Part shown: piece by piece, positions 13,301 to 25,000 of the stretch
How the letters are laid out: each line of letters begins with the position of its first letter
Numbering within the stretch: position 1 is the stretch's first letter
Made by a program: the position numbers and the translations under genes
Origin: Symbiodinium natans
Taxonomy: Eukaryota; Sar; Dinophyceae; Suessiales; Symbiodiniaceae
Direction: 5' to 3'
Assembly: GCA_905221605.1 (NCBI GenBank)
Contig: CAJNDS010000126.1
Location: forward strand, 46,001-110,000
Length of the DNA stretch: 64,000 nt
The notes under the pieces: model-generated
The model's database searches: none
Told to the model about the DNA's origin: nothing
Seen by the model: only the letters and a program-made list of their open reading frames with translations

Positions 13301-16300
13301 TGTCATGAAGCATGGGGTTGTTCAGGGAACCTCACCCCTTTCCGAAACAACAAGGAAAGGCGAGCCCCTTCCCTGAACCCTGGACTTCAAACTCTAAACC
13401 CCTTGAAACTTGAAACCCTAATCCCTAATCACTGAACCTTAAACTCTCCACTCTTGTTTAACTCCTTACAACAACCCTTAAAGTACCACGTAGCTTCCAG
13501 TTGGTGAAAACTCCTCCTTCTATCTTCTCCTCAAGGGTTTCTGTTGCACTTCCAGAGTCAGGTCAAGATCTTTCAGGCTTTCATTGTTCCGCTCAGCCGT
13601 GCAGAAGCCTCAAAACAATAAGATGCCTGCACGTAAGATAGACAGCCTGACAGCCGCCCGATAACCCCAAGTAATGTCCTATAAATTGGGTTACAAGGAT
13701 CCTAAATTAGAGCTTCTTACCCTACAAGGAGGGGCCCCCCTAGTTATAATTAGAGTTATAAGGACCCTGAATTGGGTTACAAGGATCCTAAATTAGGTGA
13801 TAAGTCACTTAACTATAGGTAGTATAGTTAAACCCTAAACCCTAAAACCCTAAACCCTAAACCCTAAATTAGGTTATAAGTCCCTTAACTATAGTTAGTA
13901 TAGTAAGGGGGCCCCTCCTTGTATATAACTTACCCCTACTCTTCGGGAAGAGTCCCTGGCGCAAAGCCAAGCTCTCGGCACCTTTTGAAGCTATCGGTTT
14001 AGGGTTATAGGATTTAGGGTTTAGGGTTTAGGGTTTAGGGTTTAGGGTCTAGGGTTTAGGGTTTAGGGTTTAGGGTCGAGGGTTTAGGGTTTAGGGTCTA
14101 GGGCTTGGGGTGTAGGGTTTAGGGTTTAAGGTTTGGAGTTCTGGAGGATTTTAAGGGCCCGGCTTCTTGAACCCGCACAAGAGGGCTCGCGGGCGCCTTG
14201 ACAAAGTAAAGGCACTCCTTCGGGGTAGGGGGAAAATGACATCAAATAAACGGAAAAAAACAAAGTTCCTGATGAGGGCAATACAGGTATTGCTATGTTC
14301 TGTGTTTTTTGCGTATCTTAAGCCAATGGTAGATTGTAAGAAGGTTGGCTTTAAGGCCCTCGGGCCTGTACTGGGGGGGTTGGTTCTCGGTCGTTTCTTG
14401 AATCCTGTGTTGCGCCGCTTTCGTTCCGTCACCTGTCCTCCTCCTTCGTTATCTCTGGAGATGTTCCCCCTTCTCCGAACAGTCCTTAACAAGGATTACA
14501 ATAAGACGGCATGCTAATCCCTATTAAGGACTGTTAGCTCTGTGGTACTTTACTGTAACTTTAGATCCTTAGCCTTTTTGGGTTTATTGGGTTTCTTAAT
14601 AGGGCAGCTAAAATTTTAATTTTTAGCTACTCTTCTGAGTGTAGCCAAGTTAGTGTATAAGGGGGAGCATCCCAAGTTTTCACCTCATCCGCCTTTGCGC
14701 CTCCTTTTCGTTCCATCTTCCCCTCGACCATGCTTGTCAGCGTCGTATGCATGAAGTGAGTCCGGAACTCGCAGGCTTACTTTAGGGTTTAGGGTTTAGG
14801 GTTTAGGGTTTAAGGTTTAGGGTTTAGGGTTTAGGGTTTAGGGTTTAGGGTTTAGGGTTTAGGAAGACTGGCTTAAAACCCTTGGTGCTGCAATATCAGG
14901 AGCCTGTGAGAAGTGGAAACCCGTATACTCCTTGCATCATCCCCACTGCTACTCGTCGTGCGGTATTCATTCGCCATGGTACTAGATTATATGATATGAC
15001 TATTAAGTTATCTTCATAACCGACTATGGTAGGTTCACCCGCTACACTTGCCGCCCACCCGTCGAACGACAGTTTAACATAACAGCACAACCTAGTTATG
15101 TTTTTAGAACGATCAAGGTGTTGCTATGAACATACAAGACCCACCCTAAACCCTAAACCCTAAACCCGGCGTTTAGGGTTTTTTGGGTTTAGGGTTTGGG
15201 GTTTAGGGTTTAGGGTTTAGGGCTTAGGCGACCCACGCCCCGAAGCCACGAGGATTGACTTTTTCAAGAGCCTCATCGTGCCCGAGAGCTGGTGGCCCAG
15301 TCTGGAGGTCTTCTTCTCTGTTGGGGACCAGCATCCGTGGCTGCAGTAGTTGTTGGTTTAGGGTTTAGGGTTTAGGGTTTAGGGTTTAGGGTTTAGGGTT
15401 TAGGGTTTAGGGTTTAGGGTTTAGGGTTTAGGGTTTGGGGTTTGGGGTTTGGGGTTTGGGGTTTGGGGTTTGGGGTTTGGGGTTTGGGGTTTGGGGTTTG
15501 GGGTTTGGGGTTTGGGGTTTGGGGTTTCGGCTTTGAGGGAGGGTTAGGCATGGAGTTTAGTGCTTCAGGAGCCGCCTAGCCCAGCGAAAAAACACTACCC
15601 CCCAAGGTTGCCTGAAGTTAGATTAACTTCAGGACTTTCTGAGTGGAGATTTTAACCCTAAACCCTAGAACCTAAACCCTAGAACCTAAACCCTAAACCT
15701 TAAACCCTAAACCCTAAACCCTAAACCCTACACCCTAAACCCTAAACCCTAAACCCTAAACCCTAAACCCTGAACCCTGAACCCTGAACCCTGAACCCTG
15801 AACCCTGAACCCGAACCCTGTAAGGGTAGGGAACCTCCGCACAGCTGCCTGCCTTGGACTGGTTGACACAGACTCTGCAAAGGCTTGCGAAAGTGTCAGT
15901 TGCCCTGCACCCTCAACCCTTCTGTGGTCGATGAGGTTTAGCGTTTCGGGTGTAGGGTTTAATTGGTGTTTAGGGTTTAGGGTTTGGGGTTTAGGGTTTA
16001 GGGTTTAGGGTTTAGGGTCCAGGGTTCAGGGCTTAGGGTTTAGGGCTTTGGGTAGCTGACAGCTGCCGTAGTAAGACCCGGTCATACCTTGCGAAAGCGC
16101 ACTTGGAGGTTCAGGGTACTCAAAACCCCCAATTAGAACTGTACTTATAAGTCCCCGAAGTCCTCTAAGTAGGTTATAAGTGGACTTATACTTGGGGTTA
16201 TGCCCCGAAACCCTAAACCCTAAACCCTAAACCTTAAACCTTGAACCTTCAACCTTAAACCAGCCGGGCGCCAGGCTGTTCACGGTCCTGTTCACCATTG

Positions 16301-19046
16301 ACGTGGCCATCCGAATCGTGGTTCTGAGGCCAAACCCCGAATCCTCTCAACCTTGAACCCTGAACCCCAAGCCTCCAAACCCCAGACCGTTTAGGGTTTA
16401 GGGCTTCGGGTTGAGGAATCGAGGATTCCGGGCTTGAGGTTAAGGCCTTCTGATTCAGTGGCTCTTTAGTAGAAGGTCTAGTAGAAGGGTTGAGAGCGTC
16501 GACTACCCTAAGCCCGACATGGTTTTTGGCGGCAGGGTCCAGGTTTCGGGTTTCGGGCTTCAGGGGCCGGGCAGGTTCAAGTTCTGGACCAACTGCATGA
16601 ACTACATCGACGTTCTGGTGACACTTGCGTCCCTGGTGGAGAGCATCATCACGGCATTCACACCCGTGCCGCGGCTCTTTGCGGATTTTGGGGGGCCTTG
16701 TCTGGCGGGGGGGGGGGGTGGCTCAGGATTGAATTTCGGAACCCCCTCCCGCCGCCCCCACCTTTTTCCTTTAAGGTTCTCCTTTGCTTAATTTCATTCG
16801 GGGGTGGTTGAAACTCTGAACCCATAGATTGCCCCAAACCCCCCAAAACACCTGTTCTAGTGAAAGAAGACGGCGAAGCTCTCTAAATTTCGGCTTTTTG
16901 GGGGCACATGTCACATGTACCCTGGATATCAGGCTCCGGCAGAACTTACGAAGCCCTAGAAGGGTTAGGCCCGGTTAGGGTTTGGGGGAGAGGGTTTGGG
17001 GAATAGGGTTTAGGGGAAAGGGTTAGGGTTGGGGGTGTGGGGTCCAGGGGCTAGGGTCTAGGTCTAGGGTTGAGGGTTAGGGTTTTGGGTTTTGGGTTTT
17101 GGGTTTAGGGTTTTGGGTTTAGGGTTTTGGGTTTAGGGTTTAGAGTTAAGGGTTTAGGGTTTAGGGTTTAGGGTTTAGGGTTTAGGGTTTGGGGTTTGGG
17201 GTTTAGGGTTTAGGGTTTAGGGTTTAGCAAACTTTCAAGGTGAACCCCACGCTTTTCCGGCTGCTGCGCATCGGCAAGCTCGCCCGCGCCCTGCGCTTGG
17301 CGCCGGGCCTGCCAAGTTGTTCAGGGCTTGGAGGGGCTTGGACCCTGAACCCGAGATCCCTAAACCCTAAACCCTAAACCCTAAACCCTAAACCCTAAAC
17401 CCTAAACCCTAAACCCTAAACCCTAAACCCTAAACCCTAAACCCTAAACCCTAAACCCTAAACCCTAAACCCAAAGCCATGTTCAGGGCTGAGGGCTGGG
17501 CTCGAGGCGAGTGTCAGCTTTCAAAGCAGGCACCCTGCATTCATAGGGTTTAGGGTTTAGGGTTTAGGGTTTGGGGCTTAGGGTTTAAGATTTAGGGTTG
17601 GGTGGGTACACTGTTCTCAACAGGTACCCTCTGTTCACGGAGACCTGGGTTTCTTGGGTGTAAAGGACAAAGGTGTAAGGGCCTCACGTTCTCCAAATAA
17701 GGCCCGAATACGCCTTACACCCCTCTCTCTAAGATTGGAGCCATGTGCCCTTAGTATGGTCCCTTACCCTTGTTTAAAGGGGTTGAAAGGGATCCGAAGT
17801 ATGGGCCCTCATTATGTAAGGAGTATATACCTACACCTCATATCTAAGCGGGCCTTATTGTCTTGTCTCAAGGCGCCCCTGTGGGAGTTTAGGGTTTGGA
17901 GATCTCTTTGGGCTCTTCTTTCGGGTTTTGATGGGCCCCGAGACCATACCAAGCAAGTTAGGGTTTAGGGTTTAGGGTTTAGGGTTTAGGGTTTAGGGTG
18001 TAGGGTGTAGGGTGTAGGGTGTAGGGTTTTAGGGTTTCAGGGTTTAGGGTTTAGGGTTCAGGGTTTAGGCCGAAACATTTACAACCAGAAGCCCTAGACC
18101 CTAAACCCTAAACCCTCCAAACCCTAAATACCTGGACTCTTAAAAACTTAAAGCCTTAAAACCTAAATACCCGAGGTGACTCCGAGATCCAAAAGTTCAG
18201 AAGAACCTGTACGTTGGGTTTAGGGTTTAGGGTGGCTTTAGGGTTTAGGGCTAAGGCTGAACCCTAGCGCTTCAGGATTTGGATCACAAGTTGAAACACA
18301 AACAACTCCAGCATCTGAAGCCTCTCCAGTTCAACTATCACGGTCTTTGTTCAAGCATAAGAACTTCTCCTAATGATAATATGGCGTGCTGACTGTTTGC
18401 ATTATTATGATTTGCGTGTCTTTCTTACTGGTGTGAATAAAGGGGACCACATGAACTACAAAGTTAACAAGAAGATTTCTACCTTGGGGACAAATGAACC
18501 CTCAAAGGATTTATGGTTCATATACCCTTATAGGGATTCTAGTAGTACACTGTATCTGACCCCCCGATTGTTAGGGCTCATGAGTTTATCGTTCATACAC
18601 CTATGACGCCAATTCTAGAGTTAATTTAGCAATTTTGTGAATAAAGGTTCTCATGCGTTGGTTTCATGTGGACACCCCCCTCCCCCCCCCACCTCCCCCC
18701 CAGAATTCAGTTGGTGCTCTTAGAGTTTAGGGTGTAGGGGTTAGGGGGCCCTAGACCCAAAAGGTAACCATGTCCAACACGCTGGCATCGCTGGAGCTTC
18801 TTACCAAATGCCTGCAGTCGAGTGCCTTCGGCATGGAAAGCTTAGCTTCCGTGGTTTTAGGCTTAGGGTTCAGGGTTCAGGGTTCAGGGTTTAGGGTTTA
18901 GGGTTTGGGGTTTAGGGTTTAGGGTTTAGGGTTCAGGGTTGGACCTTCTTTTGCAACCCATCCTGCGGCCCGAAATACCAAAGAGCCCAGGGGTGGACAC
19001 TCATTCAGTTTTGGTTTATATTGTTTCTGTTCACGTCTTTTATCGT

Positions 19047-19096
<50 letters not shown>

Positions 19097-22000
19097 TTGG
19101 GGGGGGGGGGGGGGGTTGGGGGTGGGGTTCAGGGTTTAGGGTTTAGGGCTTAGGGCTCAGGCTTTGCGACCTAGGGTGCGGTCATGTTCCTTGTAAAGCA
19201 ACTTGTTTTCACAACAAAGCCTTTGATTCCTCGGCTCCTCTGCGCTATAAGCAGCAATGCACAATCCTTGAGCACTTCCTAAACCCTAAACCCTAAACCC
19301 TAAACCTTAAACCCTAAACCCTAAACCCTAAACCCTAAACCCTAAGCGGGGCCCCAGAATGGGTTTTATTAGTCCGACCAACCAAAACCTGAAGCTCTGT
19401 TGCAAAAGGCAGCGAGAGGTATAAATCACGCGGTTTGGGGAAGACGTTGCGCAACTTAGGGTTTCGGCTTTCGGTTGTATCCAAGAGGGGTTACATGGCC
19501 CCTTACAATGTTCCCTGTAGCTTCCTTATTAAAGGGTTCGGAAGTATGGGCCCTTGGGTTGTCTAGGGTATATGAGGTATACAATACGGGGTCCCCTTAA
19601 AGGCCCCACATATAAGGGGCCATGCATCTTCCCTAAGATGTAAGGGGTAATAACAAGGGGTTCCCGTTTATGTAAGGCGCCATATTCAAGGACCATGCAA
19701 CTTCTCTAAGATGTGAGGGGCCCCCTTAAGCCCTAAACTCTAAACCCTAAACCCGAAACCCTAAATTTAAGGGACCACGTAACTACCCTAAAGATTTAGG
19801 GTTCAGGGTTTCGATGAATCCGCTGGGGGCACCAGGTGTGGACATGCTATTCTGGTCCTTCTGCTTGCTGACATGCATCCAGTGCGTTGCTGGGATGGTC
19901 GTGACTCCAGCTGCAATGCTTGAAGTCACCGAGCCCTAAACACTAAACCCTAAGACCTAAACCCTAAAACCTTGGTGAAAACCCTAGACCCCGCTAGGAA
20001 ATGCGCAAGAAAGTCGCATCAAGTAGCTCGGAGGTATGAAGCGTGCGACGAGCCAACCCACCCTCGACGCTGGGTTTAGGGTGTTTAGGGTTTCGGGTTT
20101 AGGGTTTAGGGTTTAGGGTGTTTAGGGGGTGTTTAGGGTGTTTAGGGGTTTAGGGGGTTTAAGGGGTTTAAGGGGTTTAGGGGGTTTAGGGGTGTAGGGC
20201 GTAGGGGTTTAGTAAGGGGTTTAGGGTTTAGGGTTGATGAAACCTACACACCCCCAAGTTCTGCAAGCACTCAAAACCGTGCAGTCCGATCGGCCAATGC
20301 ATGGGCGGAGGGCCTGCGGAGGGGACGTAGAAGCCCTAGTACTTCTGACCCCAATTCTAACTGCACTCATAAGCCCCTCAAGTCCTCCAAGTAGGTTATA
20401 AGTAGGGTAGGACCCGGAGTAGGCCTTTTTGTTCCCCCCTTTTTAAGGGTTTGGGTTCACTTCTAATCCCCTTAAAACCAAAAAGGGCACCCTTTTTATT
20501 CCTAGGTTAGTAGATAGACTTATAATTGGGGTTACAACCCCCAAACCTTAGACCATAAACCCACTTGAGCCCCTTTGACATGCTAGTCCCTCTGTTGCGT
20601 TTCGGGTTTCGGGTTTGATTTAGGGTTTAGGATTAGGGTTTAGGATTAGGGTTTAGGGTTTAGGGTTTAAGGTTTAGGGTTTAGGGTTTCCGAGTCCGCG
20701 AGGTGAGCGCCCTCTGCCGGAATTTCATCGAGGATGCAGCGCAGGACATCACTGTGAGGCAGGAAGTCTTCAGGCCGGACCGAAGCAGGACCTGGAAGTT
20801 TCGGGTTTAGGGTTTAGGGTTGAGGTGTAACCCTAAGACCTCAACCCTAAGCTCTTCGTGGTGGCTGAGTAGGTAACCTTTTTTCCCTTTGGGGGATCTT
20901 CCTGTAATCCGACCAGAATTGAAAGGTGAACCTTTGTTGGCCCAGGGTACGCAGCGGCTAGGTCTTTGTCTGGGTGTCGGGGTTTAGGTTTTGGGGTTTA
21001 GGATTTAGGGTTTGGGGTTTAGGGTTAGGGTTTAGGGTTGAGGTTCCCTTATAATCCCCTTAAAACCAAAAAGGGTGCCCGTATTATTCCTAGGTGTAAG
21101 GGTCCATGTACCTCATTATTGTGTACTGGGGCCCTATAGTCCCTACATAGAAGGTACTTGAAGGCCCAAGTAGTCCATACGTAGGCACATGGACCCTTAG
21201 GGCAGGTTACTCCTGGGTCCAGCAGTAGAGACTAAGGGTAGTTTCATGGGCCCTTACTACGGTCCTGTTACCTGCTTTAAATCGTTCTAAAGTATGGGCC
21301 CTTGGGTTGTATATCCATTTTTCAGGGCCCAGGTTAAGGGACCACGTAACTACCCTAAGAGAGAGATGTTCTCGGCAGGTACTACGGCACCTTCACGCGA
21401 ACCTTCCTTTCCATGCTTCCGGGCCTTGATCCATGATGATGGAACCACTGAGGGCAGCAGCAGAATTCGCAACAAACCCTGAACCTCCCTGACCCCTACA
21501 CCCTGACCCCTAAACCCCTACACCCTAAACCCTACACCCTAAACCCTACGCCCTAAACCCTGCACCCGAAACCCTACACCCTGAACCCTGAACCTTAAAC
21601 CTTGCGAACGTTTTCAAGGTGAAGGTTGCATCCGTGTCCTCGCAAAAGTAGACAGGAACTCTGGCTTGGTTTCAGGCAGGGAGCACATTGAACCCGAATC
21701 CCTAAGACTGTACACTGCTCCCTAAGCTCCAAACCCCTAAACCCTAAACCCTAAACCCTAAACCCTAAACCCTACTAGGCCCTAGGCCCTAGGTCTGGCG
21801 GAAGTCTCAAAACAAAGGTTCCGAAGGCCTAACAAAAGTGCAACCAGAAGCTCTGAATTGGAGTGCAAGAGCTTCCCTGTCATGGACAAGTTTGCTTTCG
21901 GCCTTTTTGTTGGGGTTCTTATCAGTATAGCGTGGAGGGTTGGGGGCTTAAGGTGAGCTGGGGATTTCCTTTTGCTCTAAGAGGATGAATCAGGTTCGCG

Positions 22001-25000
22001 CGGCTGCCTTGCGCGGTTTCTAACACTTTTTTGGTCGGAGCAACCATCAGTCCTGCCAGAAGGCACCAGCACATTGCCTGGGAATGTGAAGGCCTTGCCG
22101 ACTGAAGGCCCCGTGTAGTTTGGAAGGAACCTTTTTTGACACTGCAACCAGACTCCTAAAGAGTCCATGTACCTATATGGTATATACTTGGGCCTTAAAG
22201 GGGTTCCTATGTAGTAGCTTTAGGGGCCAAGTATATATTACACAGGTACATAGACCCTTAGGGTCCTAACCCTAAACCGTAAACCCTAAACCCTAAACCC
22301 TGAACCCTAAACCCTAAGCAGGTACATGGACCCTTAGGGACTGGGATGGCCGGTAGGTCATCGTGATGACAACGCCATCTTGGAATGGCACGTCAGGGGA
22401 TTAGGGTGAAACCCTAAACCCTGACCCTAAACCCTAAACCCTCAAAACTTTGCTCCTCCAGGATGGATCCGCCATCTTGGAAGGGCACGTCAGGATTCGA
22501 ACTTTAATCCTGCAGCATCGCTACTCTTAGCTTTGGCTTTGGGTTCTTGGGTTCTTTAATTCCTTCTTAGGGTTTAGGGTTTAGGGTTTAGTGGTTTTCT
22601 TGCAAAAAAAGGCTTTTTCTTCACCCGCACAATACGCTCTGTGGAGCGCGAGTGCTGCCCTATACAGGTCGGCATTACCCTAAACCCTAAACCCTAAACC
22701 CTAAACCCTAAACCCTAAACCCTAAACCGTGGCTCTGCTTCTTGCGCGCTCAGGTTCGAAATTCTGTTCGCCAACTGGGGGCCACCTTGCAGAGTCGTCG
22801 CAGCTGGGCTGCGTTTCCTACTGTCGAGCTTGAGGCTTAGGGCTTAAGGGTTTGGTGTTTAGGGTTTAGGGTTTAGGGTTTAGGGTTTAGGGTTTAGGGT
22901 TTAGGGTTTAGGGTTTGGGACATTTCAAGTTTCCCCTTTGGGTTTTAAGAGGTTCATGCTCAGGAAAGTTGTTCAGAGGGTTTCAAGGGCCATTCTAGCG
23001 TCGCACTTGAGGCCGAGAAGGTTTTCGGGTTCAATTTGGCTTGCAGGAATTGGAAACCGAGGATCCGCAAATTAGAACCCCCAAATAGTGCCCTACTATG
23101 GGGTCATTTTTAGGAATCCTTAAGGGGGTCTTTTTTTGGGGATCCTCCCAGGGGTCTAATATTCAAGTCTTGTCAGGTTTAGCGGGTTTCCAAGGTTCAG
23201 GGTTGACGGTTTATAAGGTTTAGGGTTTAGGATTTTGGGTTCAGGGTTTAAGGTTTAGGGTTTAGGGTTTAGGGTTTGAGGTGACAGCCGGTAAGGGACT
23301 GCGTGGATGGATCCTCCGATCCGATGCATGTTCTGATTCGCAAGCTTTCGAACCAGGAACAAGCAACGTTCGCGGCTTGGTGTTGATGCGTTTCAGTCAG
23401 CTACTCTGTTGCCTTCCTAAACCCTAAACCCTAAGCCCTAAACCCTAAACCCTAAACCCTAAACCCTAAACCCATGTCCAGAGCAGATCACAGGTCGAAA
23501 ACATCAGCGAGTGGTTCTCCGTGTTCTTCCTCTTGTGGCTTGGATGTGTGTTTTTCGTCTAGGGGGCTGTAAGGACTCTTGGGCCTCGGTTTAGGGTTTT
23601 AGGGTTTAGGGCTAGGGTTAAGGGTTTAGAGTTTAGGTTTTAGGATTTAGGGGTTTTAGGGCTCTAGGGATTTCAGAGTTTCGGCTTTGGGCCTGTTCAG
23701 GATTCGGGCCTAGGGTTATTTAGGGTTTAAAGACTTCGCGGGGCGTGATCCACACGGTTTAGTGTTTAGGGTTTAGGCTTCAAGGTTTAGGGTGCGAACC
23801 GATACCCCCAAACTTGCACTAGTAAGTGGCGCCCTCCGCTTGCAAAATACTTGTTCTGGAACCACAAAAGTCACAGACCACAAAGGGTGCCTTTGATAAT
23901 AGTAGTACAATATTTATACTAGCGATAATAGTAATAACAGGAATAGTAAAACATTAAGTATTGCAAAAAGGAGCGGCAAGTCATCAGGTCTTTGGCAGCA
24001 ACGTTCTTGTGGCATTGTTGCTAAGAATTGCTGGCTGTTGCGAATGTCTTTCGCTCAGAATTCGTCACTTGTGTTGGTCTTGCTTGGACAAGCCAGAACA
24101 GGGATGGCGCTTAGGATTTTCGAAGGTAACCATTGCATCATGGTGACACACTTCTCCAAAACCCGTGCGATTGAACACTTTGCGCAAGAGGTCTTTCCGA
24201 CCAGGACATGGGAACCTCAAAGCTACACATCAACACGATGCTTGCACAGTTGCGTTTTAGGGTTTAGGCTTTACTGTTTAGGGTTTAGGGTTTAGGGTTT
24301 AGGGCTTAGGGTTTAGGGTTTAGGGCTTAGGGTTTAGGGTTTAGGGTTTAGCACTTCCAACGCAGAAAAAATCAGCAGGTACCGTTGCGTCCTTGGATTC
24401 GCTGTGCTGAACGTGGCCGCGGCCTTGGCCAACCTTAATCCCTTTTTAGGGTTTAGGGTTTAAGGGTTTAGGGTTTAGGGTTTAGGGTTTAGGGTTTAGG
24501 GTGTAGGGTTTAGGGTTTAGGGGCCTTCATCCAAGATGCTGGTCCTTGTGAGCTGGAAGTTATGGAACGTAAAGGCATTAGGGTTTCAACTGCGGGTTTT
24601 GGGGTTTAGGATCTTGCCTTACGGCTCAGGAATGACGTGAGTGATGAGATCGGGACCGTTAGACCTCCCTCAACACTGAACAATAAACCCGAAACCCTAA
24701 ATCCCAAACCCTAAACCCTAAACCCTAAACCCTAAACCCTAAACCCTCATGGTTCTGCTGTTTGTGGTTGCGGTCTCGCTTGGGCAGTTTCGGAGTAGGA
24801 TACGTCAGGCGGCCCCCAGGGCCACCACCACCCAAGTTTATCCCCCTGGTCCTTAGTGGGGAATGGGTACCCTATATAATCCCTATAGTAGGGAAGGATA
24901 AATGAATAAATAAATAAGTATATATATATGTACAATTATATAATTCTAAGTATAAATAAATATAAATTATAAAATATATATATATATAGGGGGGATTCAG

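Larger units (their letters stand above)
18831..20702. repeat. Introns 12 and 13: arrays, simple repeats, nested element
   Basis: TTTAGGG at 18855-18945; TA, T and G runs at 19048-19118; CCCTAAA at 19278-19347; dispersed palindromic repeat at 19490-19800; TTTAGGG/TTTAGGGG at 20075-20240; nested element at 20345-20540; TTTAGGG at 20610-20690. Confidence 0.8.
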
